Below, piece by piece: positions 9,667 through 19,345 of a stretch of 26,343 nt of DNA. This DNA is from Fomitopsis serialis (taxonomy: Eukaryota; Basidiomycota; Agaricomycetes; Polyporales; Fomitopsidaceae): assembly GCF_022376445.1 (NCBI RefSeq), contig NW_025955459.1, forward strand, positions 1 through 26,343. The letters run 5' to 3'. The stretch's first letter is position 1; each line of letters starts with the position of its first letter. The translations under genes and the position numbers were made by a program. The notes beneath the pieces are model-generated. The model saw only the letters and a program-made list of their open reading frames with translations. It searched no databases and was not told where the DNA came from.

Positions 9667-11870
9667 CTACTTACCTTTGCGATTCAGGTCAGCATAGTTC
9701 GTCACGGTCCTGCAGACTGTGTTAGCAATACTTTGACAGACAAGGAACATCACTGACCTTGCCCGCTTTGAACGACTGGAACCCGTCGTCGAAGGCTCGG
9801 GGAGTGGCGGTTCCTCTGTATCGCGTGTCTTCCTCTTGGTTCCTGCCGTTGTCGCTCCTTCTGGCGCCGCAGACTTGCGGGCCCGGCCGGGTTTCTTCCG
9901 GCTTGAATTGCGGCCAGAGGTCTTCTTCCGAGCATTGATGCTACTCAAGGCGTCTCCGTCACCGACGTCTGGCTCCTCGTGTGCGTCACCAGCACCAGCT
10001 TGTGTATCCTGAGCGGGTTCACGGCTGCCTTCATTGACGCCTGAGCTCTCTTCAGCGCCCTCGCCATTGGTCGCTGCATCCGCAGCGTTGCGTTCACTCC
10101 GGCTCGTCTCGACCGCGGTTTCCGGCATGTGGCCCTGCGCGTTGACGAGACTGGAGTGCTGCGGCGACTGCGGAGCGATGGAGGGATCGTCCATGTTGAG
10201 AGTCGACTGGCGAGTACGATCCTCTGCATTCGCCTCGTGACCGCCCTGGCGTACGCCATCTGGGTGCGAGGGCTCGCGTATAGCGTCGGGAATTGATTCC
10301 TCCTGCGCAAGCTCGGCGGAAATACGATGCACCTCGTTCGACGGGTCGGGTTCAGTCGCAGGCGCAACGGAGGCGGGCTGCACGTTGGCCACTTCATCGG
10401 GCAGGCGGGCAGGTGCCTGTACATCACGCTCAGCGCCGACATGATTCACGTCGTTCGAGTGCGCCACATCGGCAGCGGCGATAGCCGGCACAGCGTCAAG
10501 CTCGGAGGCGTCAGCGGGGGTACTTGCAGTCGAATTCGCCACTTCGGGAGCGACGCTAGCTGGGACAGCGTCAAGCTCAGACGCCTCTGAGATATTCGCC
10601 TCGGGGGCGGCAATGGCTGGGACGGCTTCGACGCCGGACGCGTGATCCTGTACACTCGCAAGTGCTTGCGAATGTGGGACATCGTCAGCCGGGGCCTCGG
10701 AAGGCTCGATCAATGGGGGGACTGTGCTCCCTGAAGCAGCGGGTTGCGCGGTGGCGAGGTCTGTAGTCGCTGGGTCCATTGTCGGTCGTCGGGTCTCCAG
10801 GACGTATTCATCGAGTGCGTTGACGTGCACCCCATTCTCCACGCTCTTCAGATGGTTGACTAGCCGATCTGTGCCTGCAATTCCCGCGCTCACCCTTTAT
10901 AAATACAAATGAGTGCAGTAGTGTTAGGGATGTTGAGGGCACTTACAAAGTTCTGCGTGGTCGTCCACCGGAATCCATCCATCCGATATACATGAAGATC
11001 TCTGTCTCCGTCTCCTCAGACCATTTGTCTACGGCCACTCGCGCGGTATATCGCAGACGCGCTTGACGTCTGCAGACGTGAAGATTCAGTTCACCGAAGC
11101 CACCTTAGAGTCGCGACTTACTGGTCCAGGGTCTCGACCTTGCTCAGATCGTCATCATCGCTGTCGTCCGCGTCCGACTCCAGCTGCGCTGCAGCATCCA
11201 TTGCTGCATTGGCTGCATCAGCCTCTGCCTTCGATTGAGCAGCGAGTACCTCGTAGTGTGCCCATTTATCCGGTTCCTCTGCCTTCATGCGCTCAATTGC
11301 ACGCGTGATGGCGAGGTTAGATGTCGTGGTCTGCTCGCCGAAAGACAGGCCCGCCTGCCTGGCCTCGGCTTTGGCTTGGGTCCCGAAGTGGGGGTAGTCG
11401 TGAATGAAGAGGCCGCGAGCACTCTTCGCGTTTTGCCGCGCTGCCTGAGGCTTGACAGGCTGAGGAAGAGGGATAGGGAGGAGGTCGAGAGGTCCGGACT
11501 TCCGCTTGTCGAACCAAGGCTTGTTATTCTCTATCCACTTCTTAATGCTCTAACGAGACATCTTCACTGCCATCCTGGGTGTCGGAAGAGTGAGACATAC
11601 CTTGAGTCGTCCGGTAGCTCGTTTCGTGTACTCCTCATCGTTCTCCAAACGCAACCTTCCCTTCTTGAGGACGAGGCCACGTACATTGATGTCGAACTGC
11701 GCCTCAAACGCAGTCGCAACGTCGGTCGCCATCTGTTTGAAGCTCTGTTTTGGGCCAGCATCCTTCCAAGCTTTGAGGGTCTCGTTGACCAGCCACGTAT
11801 GTTGGTTGATATTGTCCGGAGGGTGGATGACACAGTTCCGACACGCCGGGGCGGCGTCTGCCTGCGACAT
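9667..11870 (-). CDS. Five-exon hypothetical protein, long disordered acidic region, basic C-terminus
   Basis: Exons: 11870-11601, 11549-11122, 11069-10947, 10894-9758 and 9709-9667. Introns 11600-11550, 11121-11070, 10946-10895 and 9757-9710 have GTATGT, GTAAGT, GTAAGT and GTCAGT donors, with matching phases. The start at 11870 (MSQADAAPACRNC) is the first ATG after which the sequence looks folded. Residues 1-90 form a small globular part (TWLVNETLKAWKDAGPKQSF, FKQMATDVATAFEAQFDI), followed by KSIKKWIENNKPWFDKRKSG, an Ala-rich charged helix region and VDKWSEETETEIFMYIGW. The following 330 residues are Ala/Pro/Glu/Asp-rich with imperfect repeats (ASELDAVPA, APEVANS) and end in basic runs (RKKTSGRNSSRKKPGRARK, GTKRKTR, SKRAR) that could bind DNA or act as nuclear signals. 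No family was recognised. The 3' end may be spliced on to 9542. Confidence 0.7.
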
Positions 11871-12164
11871 CACAAGGACGACAGTGGTAGCCAAAGGGAG
11901 CTGAAGGAGAGGTGGAATTGCAAGCGAACAGGGCTCATGCCGCCACAATTTATGAGGCGTGCCAGACTGACCACCGGGCTCGGATCTAAGCCAAACAGGG
12001 TGTAAGCCACACAACATGAACGACAAAGCGACTTAGCGAGATAGCGATGGTCAAAGCGTTGATCACATCGTGCCACACATTGAGGCATACCAGCCACAAC
12101 GTCTTCCGAACGCAAAGAGTATATTGAAATTGTCCACCAGCTACACGGCTAAGACGGGACTATG
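11871..12164. other. Spacer between two minus-strand genes
   Basis: Flanked by the start of the five-exon gene and the stop codon (12167-12165) of the interrupted gene. An upstream in-frame extension of the five-exon gene exists to 12026 but its sequence looks untranslated. No clear promoter element was seen. Confidence 0.4.
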
Positions 12165-12332
12165 CTACACAGAGACTGACGGAGAGACATATTGCACAGG
12201 CGGGGAGGGGAGACGATGATATTGCTTCGTGAAAGTGTGGACGTAGAATTGAATGGCACGCTCCTCGACGTTGTTGAAGGTCTCCTCGTCGTCGCACTCT
12301 GCTGTCGTTGTCGTGTTCACGCGCAGCGACTC

Positions 12333-12341
12333 TGGAAAATC
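12333..12341. repeat. Target-site duplication, left copy
   Basis: TGGAAAATC, identical to 15533-15541. On the minus strand it reads GAT TTT CCA (D-F-P), in frame with the host gene on both sides, which fixes the insertion boundaries. Confidence 0.9.
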
Positions 12342-12369
12342 GAGCCCATTCAGTGGAAAACCTCGCTGT

Positions 12370-12430
12370 TAACGGTACAGCCGGAGTGCATTTCGACCGT
12401 TGCAAACGGTAGAGCCGCCTCCGGCCGGAG
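12370..12430 (+). repeat. 61-bp perfect inverted repeat, left
   Basis: Begins TAACGGTACAGCCGGAG and ends CCTCCGGCCGGAG. It is the exact reverse complement of 15445-15505. Outside it only ATTCAGTGG and ACCT are shared; inside, the arms diverge by indels, so these 61 bp are the best-kept part of the element. Confidence 0.92.
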
Positions 12431-12825
12431 TAGTCCGGGTCTACCGTTAGCAACAATGCACCGCTTGCAACAGGCCAGCCGGGCTTTTGGCCGGGGTAAT
12501 GTACCTGTTGTAAACAGTCCGGCTGGATAGGCAACGGTCCGGCCGGACCCATACAACATCACTGCAAACAGGCCGGGTGGAGGGCAGGGTTAGCACATGC
12601 AACAGAGCGGCCGGCCGGTCCACGTTGCAAACAGAGCGGCCGGACTCAGGCCCCACCACTTCAAATGTTCCGGCCAGGATAAAATCCCTTCATTGCAAGC
12701 GGACCGGCCGGAGTGAAGTCTATCTGGTCCAGAATGGGTTGGCCAGCCTAAACAAACTGACTCCACGAACAGGCCGGCCGGGCAGGAGTTGTCCTGCTTC
12801 AAACGGTCCGGCCGGTCACAGCCCC
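12413..12825. repeat. Left subterminal array of CCGGCCGG-type units
   Basis: About a dozen irregularly spaced copies of a unit whose plus-strand form is roughly TTGCAAACRGKCCGGCCGG, the reverse complement of the right-hand unit. Typical copies lie near 12530-12547, 12629-12648, 12695-12710, 12770-12781 and 12798-12816. Such arrays are commonly transposase-binding sites in other DNA transposons; that role here is inferred. Confidence 0.75.
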
Positions 12826-13090
12826 CTGGGGGCTATTGAAATACTATATGTATTATGCACCTATGGGGTATACCATCATTAGTAGATCACAGCATAATTT
12901 TCCCATGACTTAGGGATGCCTAGTGAAGCTGCAAAACACAAAACAGCCCCACTGGCTGGCCAAATTAACTGGCCAGAGATTTCACTCACCCAGGTTTTTG
13001 CTTTACTGGCCATAAAATTAGCCAGGTTGTCCCTACAGGGCCAAATCAATAGGCCGGACATTTCAAAACATTGGCCGGGCATTTTAGTTC

Positions 13091-13230
13091 ATTGGCCGAA
13101 GCTTTTAATTCACTGGCCGAAGCTTTTACTTCATTGGCCAAAGCTTTTACTTCATTGGCCGAAGCTTTTCTTCACCGGCCGAAGCTTTGGATTGACCGGC
13201 CGAAGCTTCTACTTCACCGGCCGGCAAAAA
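13091..13230. repeat. 21-bp AAGCTT minisatellite, left arm
   Basis: Six to seven tandem units of about TGGCCGAAGCTTTTACTTCA (20-21 bp). Translated frames give HWPKLLLHWPKLL-type strings, which are not taken as protein. Mirror copy at about 14440-14610. Confidence 0.88.
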
Positions 13231-13459
13231 CAGCCGGTGCTCGGCACAAAATGGCCGGCTGGTGGGCAAAATGGCCGGCCGGTGGGCAAAACCGGCCGGG
13301 CTGTTGAATTACTATATGTGGAAATGTGGTATTGTCTGGAAGCCCTTCATTCATAGAGTCTAGTATTGATTTCCTACTGTCCAAAGGTACATAGTTAGGC
13401 CAGGATATGCGAGACAAGATTTACTCACAGGCTTCTTTGCAAAACATGTTATTCAACTG

Positions 13460-13745
13460 CTGAAGCCAATATTCTTTGCCCACACTGTTTGACTATCTAG
13501 AATGTGTTATTTCAATGCATAGAGTAGATTCCCAAAAGGAATAGTCTTATTCTTCAAAGCTGAATGCAGAACATGAGATAAGGGGTAAGGTATAGTATAC
13601 ATGTCAAACAATGTTGACTTCCTGCAGCCAATCTACATTCCAAACACAGTTTCACAATCTAGAATGGTTCATTTACACATAAGGAGTGAGTCGTCCAAAG
13701 GAATAGTCTTATTCACATGAGCTGAATGTGGTACAGAGTTAAGGG
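13460..13745. repeat. Pair of about 158-bp tandem units in the left arm
   Basis: GGAATAGTCTTATTC occurs at about 13540 and 13698, each followed by a similar CTGAATG(C/T)(A/G)G segment and preceded by ATCTAGAATG. The right arm carries the inverted counterparts, and GTGGGCAAAG(C/A)ATATTGGC also recurs at about 13847 and 14168. Confidence 0.65.
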
Positions 13746-14439
13746 GATCATGCACAGGCCGGACCATCTCCTATGAGGATTGGCCGGCCGGACCATTACC
13801 AACAGTGGGTAGATGTTTCTGTGCCATTCTTGATTGCCAAACCTTGTGGGCAAAGCATATTGGCTTCAGGATGTGAACACAGTATAACATGTATACCCAT
13901 ATACCCACCCTCACCTTAACTCTGTGCTGCCTTCAGCTTGTGTGAATAAGACTATTCCTTTGGAGGATTAATTCCTTGTGGGTCAATGAACTATTCTAGA
14001 TGGTAAAACACTGTTTGGAAAGAACATTAGCTGCAGGAAGTCAACATGTATACCATACCTGTATACCCCTTATTTGTTGTCCTGCATTCAGCTTCAAAGA
14101 ATAAGACTATTACTTTTGGGGATCTACTCTATGCATTGTGATAACACATTCTAGATTGTCAAACAGTGTGGGCAAAGAATATTGGCTTCAGGAATTGAAT
14201 AACATGTTTTGCAAAGAAGCCTGTGAGTAGTAAATCTTGTCTTGCATATCCTGGCCTAACTATGTGTTCTTGAAAACTAGGAAATTGATACTAGACTCTG
14301 CGAATGAAGGGCTCCCAGACAATACCACATTTCCACATATAGTAACTCAACAGCCCAGCCGGTTTTGCCCACCGGCCGGCCAATTTTGCCCACCGGCCGG
14401 CCATTTTTTGCCGAGCACCGGCTGTTTTCGCCGGCCGGT

Positions 14440-14610
14440 GAAGTAGAAGCTTCGGCCGGTCAATCCAAAGCTTCGGCCGGTGAAGAAAAGCTTCGGCCAA
14501 TGAAGTGAAAGCTTCGGCCAGTGAGAAAAAGCTTTGGCCAGTGAGAAAAAGCTTCGGTCAATGAATAAAAAGCTTCGGCCAATGAATTAAAAGCTTCGGC
14601 CAATGAACTA
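14440..14610. repeat. 21-bp AAGCTT minisatellite, right arm
   Basis: About eight units, inverted relative to the left array (TGAAGTAAAAGCTTCGGCCA type). The copy number differs between arms, showing independent expansion after the palindrome formed. Confidence 0.88.
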
Positions 14611-14949
14611 AAATGCCCGGCCGATGTTTTGAGATGTCCGGCCATTTAATTTGGCTGGTGGCAGCTTCACTAAGCCCCTTTAAAATGTGGGAACACTATG
14701 TTGGGCTCCATTAGTGATGGTCTTACATATACAATCATTCAAATCACACTCTGTATCATAATACAATAGGCCGAAGGTTTTTGAATGCTCTCGGCCAGTG
14801 TTTGCATGGCTGGCCAGTGAGCTAACAGCTCAGGCAATGTGATAGGGCATGCACTGTGGACATATAATACATGCTACTAGTAGGCTGTTCTAAGGGAGTA
14901 TGGTCTATTGTTGACTGGCCCAGCCAATACTGGGTCACGATACTGTTGC

Positions 14950-15460
14950 CCGGCCGGACCGTTACCAATGGATGGTGCCACTGCCCGGCCGGACCGTTAC
15001 CAGTGTGGAGTGCTAGATTATATGGCCTGGCTAGCCTGCTATCAATGTGGAAAAATGGTCCGGCCGCTCCGTTGCCAGCTAGAGATGATGCAACCCGGCC
15101 GGTCTGTTATTAGCCAGGGAGCATGTGCTCCGGCTGGCCCATTGCAACTGGTGAACTATGCACTCCGGCCGGCCCATTACAGGCCCATTACAAATGAAGG
15201 ATCCCATTTCCCGGCCGGTTCGTTACCATAGGAGAAAGAGTATCCCGGTTGATCTGTTACAATTAAAGCCCCTTATTTCCCGGCCGGTCCGTTGCCAGCA
15301 AGACACTAAATGGCCCCCCTGTTCAGACAGAAAATAGGTGCCCTAGGGATACACCGGCCGGACCGCTTGAACTGGTTTGAGATACGCTCGGCCGGCTTGT
15401 TTGAAACCAGTCCGGCCGGCCTGTTTGCAACGAGGAAATCACAGCTCCGGCCGGAGGCGG
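14950..15460. repeat. Right subterminal array of CCGGCCGG-type units
   Basis: About thirteen copies of CCGGCCGGWCCGTTRCC or close variants, for example starting near 14951, 14981, 15164, 15211, 15279, 15354 and 15413, at spacings of about 20-60 bp. They are inverted relative to the left array. Confidence 0.78.
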
Positions 15461-15505
15461 CTCTACCGTTTGCAACGGTCGAAATGCACTCCGGCTGTAC
15501 CGTTA
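15445..15505 (-). repeat. 61-bp perfect inverted repeat, right
   Basis: Exact reverse complement of 12370-12430. Confidence 0.92.
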
Positions 15506-15532
15506 GTATCGAGTAGGTACCACTGAATAATG

Positions 15533-15541
15533 TGGAAAATC
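15533..15541. repeat. Target-site duplication, right copy
   Basis: TGGAAAATC, the second copy of the 9-bp duplication. It is preceded in the host gene by codons for S-A-W-P, while the left copy is followed by codons for E-S-L-R-V-N. Confidence 0.9.
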
Positions 15542-17610
15542 CGGCCATGCACTCAGGACGTACAGGAAGGCCTGCAGGTTCGCACGACGTGCCTTCCAAC
15601 CTTCTTGACCAGCCGGAGTCCAGCAGAAAAATGGTGAGCCAACATCAACAACGGACAACGCAGACTGAAGGGCAGAACCCCGCCAGACGTTGGCCAACTG
15701 CTGTTCTCGCTCCCAATGGCGGAATGAGTTGCCAGTGAGGTCGACGAGGCGAGTATCGAGCGCGCGAAGCTCACATTGCCAGTTGGTTTCGAATAGCTCC
15801 CATACGACGAGGTTGAGCAAGGAAGGGTCGCTACGGGCTACATCGACGGACACCTCCAGGCCACGATAGCTGGTCGCCTCGCTCTCGCGATATGACAGCA
15901 GGGACCCCCTTGGGCGAACAGGCCGCGGACCCCCTGTCGTCGTTCCAATCGGATGGTCTCCTGTCTCTTCTGGGGCACTACACCACCTGCTTGGTTTTCC
16001 TCCACGATGTTCCCTTCCTCCACTTCTCCCACTTCGCCTGTGTCCGCTGGCTCGCCATGGATTGCGCTCACCCGGTCGTCATCGTCCACGCGATAGTCCC
16101 CAAACAACGCATGTCGCCAGTCGGCGATGCGCAAAGGGGCTCCGTTGATACGAGAGTCGACCAGTCGGAGTCTGCAGAACTTGCGAATGCGGACGAAGTT
16201 GTGCAGGTAGCGCGTTTTGTGGTTCTGGGCCTCGAGGATGAGGAACGGAGGAGGGTAATAATACTCTAAGGCGACCGGCGGTGGAAAGGCCAGAGGTGGT
16301 GCACTCGACAGAGCGGCTCGCCAATTCGGACTCATCGTGACGACACCTTCCGGGGGGCGCTTGAAGGTCGTCGCGGCGTGTTCCTTCTGCGGTTTTGCCC
16401 CCCCGCGTTTGCTCCGACCTCGCTTCCCCCTTTTAGTGGCATTACGCCCAGCGTGGGGTTTCTGTGGCGGCGGCAGCAGCGGCACAGCGGCATCGTTCCC
16501 CTTGAATCGCTTGGCCTCGGCCTCCGCGCCCTCTGCTCGGCTCACCGCCTGGAGATGAGGAAGCGCAGAAGAGCACGTCATGTTACATACAAACACCACA
16601 GAGGGGTGCGTCCAGCGTCCGGGATCCTGGTGAGTGCCGTCGGGGTCGTACCATGATTTTGGGACCCGCGGCCAAGCGGGTGTATCGTTAAGTATGTTGG
16701 ACCAATGACGCGGGCTGACGACCTGTGCAATCTTCATAACACGCGACCACGGCCGGATGTGCCAGAAGGGTAGGCCGAGGCGATAGAATAGTTGGGCGGC
16801 AGCATCAGTGCGCACGAACGCCCCGAGCACTGGAAGAACCCAAGGATGATGAGAAATCGGACTAGCCATACGAATAACAACTTCGTTGTAGAAGACGGTC
16901 AGCCCGCTCAACTCCAGGATAAGGCGGTGGGCCATGCGACCCGTTACCAAGGCGTGCTGTTCGGTGGTCGGGAGCATTCGAAGGCGGTCGACAGCGTTCC
17001 TCAGCAGGATAGATAACATCTTGCCGAGTCTGTGGTGTATACCGGACTCCCGGTTGAACAGGAGGGCGTCTCGCTTCATGGTATTTCGCTCAGCGGCATC
17101 GTACCTCTGGAGAACGTCGGTCGCGATGGAGTACAACTCATTGAGGACCTCGGGCTTCAGAAACCCGAAGCCAGGAACACCGCACGAAATAGACTCTTCC
17201 CAGGGACTGTACCCGAAGCCTTCGTATACCTGTGCTCCGGGCGCGAACTCGGCGTCGGAAGTAGGGATACAGGCATGATGGAGACACCGCTCGTTATACA
17301 ACTGCGGCCAGCGCGTGTACTCCTGTGGTCCCCAGAGCCCATCGCTGTACGTTATAATCTCTTGCGCGCTGATACGGGGGAATTGAGGGACCCAGTCGAG
17401 AAAGGGCGAGGTGAAGATGTTGCACTGGTCTTCGGCATCCGCGGCACACTTGACGTCGAAGGCGGTTGTCGCGCCATACCACTCTACGGCAGTCCAACAG
17501 AGTCAGTCTTGATCAAGACGACAACACGGGTTGTACCCACTGTAGCCGGGCGTGGCACTGAGCTCAAAAGCTGTAGTCTGTACCACGCGATGCAAGTTCG
17601 CGTCGGCCAT

Positions 17611-19345
17611 ATTTCTGGGGCCAGACGCTGTTAGCTCGATTGGACCCCAGAAAGCGCACTGTCTCTCATACCTGACTTCGAACGCGGCGCAATAGTAGCC
17701 CTACGTGAGTACAGGCGGCACATTGGGAGAGTTAGGCACTGCAACAGGATTGGCACTGTGTTGTGGCATTCAAGGGCATTGAGACGTACAATCGCAAGTT
17801 CGTGAGATATGAAACAAGTTTCGGGCTCAGTCGGAGTCGACGCGACGATGATACGCGTATGGGAGTGAGCAAGGCTTTGAGGCTTTGAGCTTGAGGATCG
17901 AAGGACGGGCGCGAGACTGCCGGACAGCAGATATACTGCGCCCTGGCCAGGTTCGCGCAGGAAGATCAGGATCTTCCTGTGCCGCAGAACCAGCCTCTAT
18001 AGGTCCGAGCGAGAGAGGAGCGAAGCAGAGCGGGAGAGAAGTGGGAATGCCGAAGTGCTGGGAGTGGGATATGGCAGCGTAGTGGCAGAGGAAGCGCTCG
18101 CTCGACGCGCTGAGGTCGCCCAGTCGCTGGGCGTTTACCATAGCTGGCAAGTCACTTGGACTTGACTTGTACGCTCCTCTCCTCCTCATTAAGCTTCCCG
18201 TGCCCACCTCTCACCTTAGCTCAATTTGGTCCCGGCCGCCTCTGTCTCTCCTCCTCCGTTGTGGCTCCTTGTCGGGCACCCGAGTGTCCGTGTTGGTCTT
18301 GACCATGCGTTGATGCTCGGGGAGGTCGCTCCTGTTCCCGATGAGCAGTTGAGCGCACCTCAAGCGCACCTCACGTAATCCCACCCATCCGTCCGGCAAC
18401 CCAAGGAAGTCGATTCAAACTTTGCGAGGAACTAAGTCTGAGGGAGGCGCGCTTCCTGACGATCCGCGGCGGAGAAGATCCTCGAGACCAGCTCTGCGGG
18501 CCGTGTAGTCCTTCAAAGGATGTGAAGATGCTCCTGTGGAGTTTCAATGGGTGCGTTTTCATGACGTGCATTTCATCCCTTAGCAACTCACCTGTGTCCT
18601 TCTAGCACATATGCTGCAGCGCGGGTCGCAGCACGTCGATCCCACCTCCCCCGGCAGACTCGTCCTGCTGAAGCCCATCATTCTTTACCAGACCACCGTA
18701 CACGTCCCCCTACTCCTTGCGAACCGAGCGCAAGCAGTTGCCCGAACGCGCACCTGTCCAAGTAAGTAGGTTGCTTGCGGTCTTCTCCAAGTGCAGCTTC
18801 ACGGACCCGTACAGCTTCCACGCACGTCGGAACGCATGAACACTTGACACCTGAGCCTCCACGATACCGATCCTTATAACACTTGACACCTGGGCCTCGA
18901 CGATACCTCAGTCCTCGTCTATCGCCCTCGATGGATGCTCGTTCATACCCATGTCATTCAGCATTCAACGAACACCCTCTCCCGCACAGTCCTTGTAGCG
19001 CCACGATCTCCTGCATCTCCTTACACCTCGCCCAGGCATCGTCCTTACAACACGATGTGTACACGTGTATCGAGACGTCTCTATCTATTGTTTTTGTCTC
19101 GCTTTGCTCGGCCCTCGCGGTTCGCGCCTTGGTCGGCGCATGGTGATGTGAGTGGCCCGCGGTCGTGCTTTGTCCCAGTGGCGCGAGTGGCCGATCATAG
19201 CGATGCTTGGGGGTGTGCTTCGCACAATGGCATTGTCATGACGTTCTCGCCACCTTGACCGACGCAACATAGCTGCCCGACAACCCTGTCTTACTCTCGC
19301 CCTCATTCCCTTTGGTTGTCTCTTCCCGTCTCGGTGACACGCAGG
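17611..19345. other. Intergenic region, no supportable gene
   Basis: No frame with recognisable protein or a consistent intron chain. It separates two divergent genes and should hold both promoters. From about 18600 to 19340 the plus strand is pyrimidine-rich, a common state upstream of basidiomycete start codons. A two-unit repeat lies at 18841-18907. Confidence 0.45.
18841..18907. repeat. Two-copy direct repeat, 39-bp period
   Basis: CACTTGACACCTG(A/G)GCCTC followed by (C/G)ACGATACC, at 18841-18868 and again at 18880-18907, with two differences. Confidence 0.85.

Larger units (their letters stand above)
12342..15532. mobile_element. 3.19 kb foldback (giant palindrome) transposable element, non-autonomous
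   Basis: The whole element is an inverted repeat: a left arm of about 1.4 kb (12342-13743), a right arm (13915-15532) and a spacer of about 170 bp. Outer parts carry a perfect 61-bp inverted repeat, subterminal CCGGCCGG-type units and further in a 21-bp AAGCTT minisatellite; inner parts match with indels (for example CAGAGTTAAGG at 13733-13743 against CCTTAACTCTG from about 13915). It is flanked by a 9-bp direct repeat. No transposase is encoded; the apparent frames inside are repeat translations. Nine-base target duplications with long, repeat-built inverted repeats are known for Drosophila foldback elements and for Mutator-like elements, so a MULE-related or foldback class is the best guess. 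Terminal bases of the two ends (GAGCCCATTCAGTGG and CATTATTCAGTGG) agree only partly. Confidence 0.88.
12165..17610 (-). pseudogene. Agaricomycete hypothetical gene split by a foldback element
   Basis: Start ATG 17610 (MADANLHRVVQTTAFELS). Intron 17540-17484 (donor GTGGGT, phase 1). The long second exon encodes WVPQFPRISAQEIITYSDGL, a block MASPISHHPWVLPVLGAFVR, LFYRLGLPFWHIRPWSRVMK, a basic low-complexity linker (KRGKRGRSKRGG), then YYYPPPFLILEAQNHKTRYL and IADWRHALFGDYRVDDDD. These resemble a family of uncharacterised Agaricomycete proteins known to me only as hypothetical. One G seems missing in the run at 15905-15909; the next frame continues SYRESEATSYRGLEVSVDVA and LLNLVVWELFETNWQCELRA to SAWPDFP. 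There the element begins. Its other side resumes DFPESLRVN and runs through RAIQFYVHTFTKQYHRLP to TAG 12167-12165. Without the insert and the missing base the frame adds up exactly (about 729 codons). Confidence 0.8.

Noticed and set aside
12916..13356. Plus-strand frame rich in HWPKLLLHWPKL
   Set aside because: It is the translation of the 21-bp AAGCTT minisatellite; the mirror frame appears in the other arm.
12370..15505. Tc1/mariner-type TA duplication around the 61-bp inverted repeats
   Set aside because: The outer 9-bp duplication and the host coding frame place the true boundaries about 28 bp further out on each side.
12351..15525. hAT-type ends (CAGTGG at both ends of the foldback element)
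   Set aside because: No 8-bp duplication directly abuts CAGTGG; the only duplication is the 9-bp TGGAAAATC farther out, confirmed by the host reading frame.
17827..18207. Minus-strand frame of 126 codons
   Set aside because: No recognisable protein features, no supporting introns; it lies in the probable promoter region of the interrupted gene.
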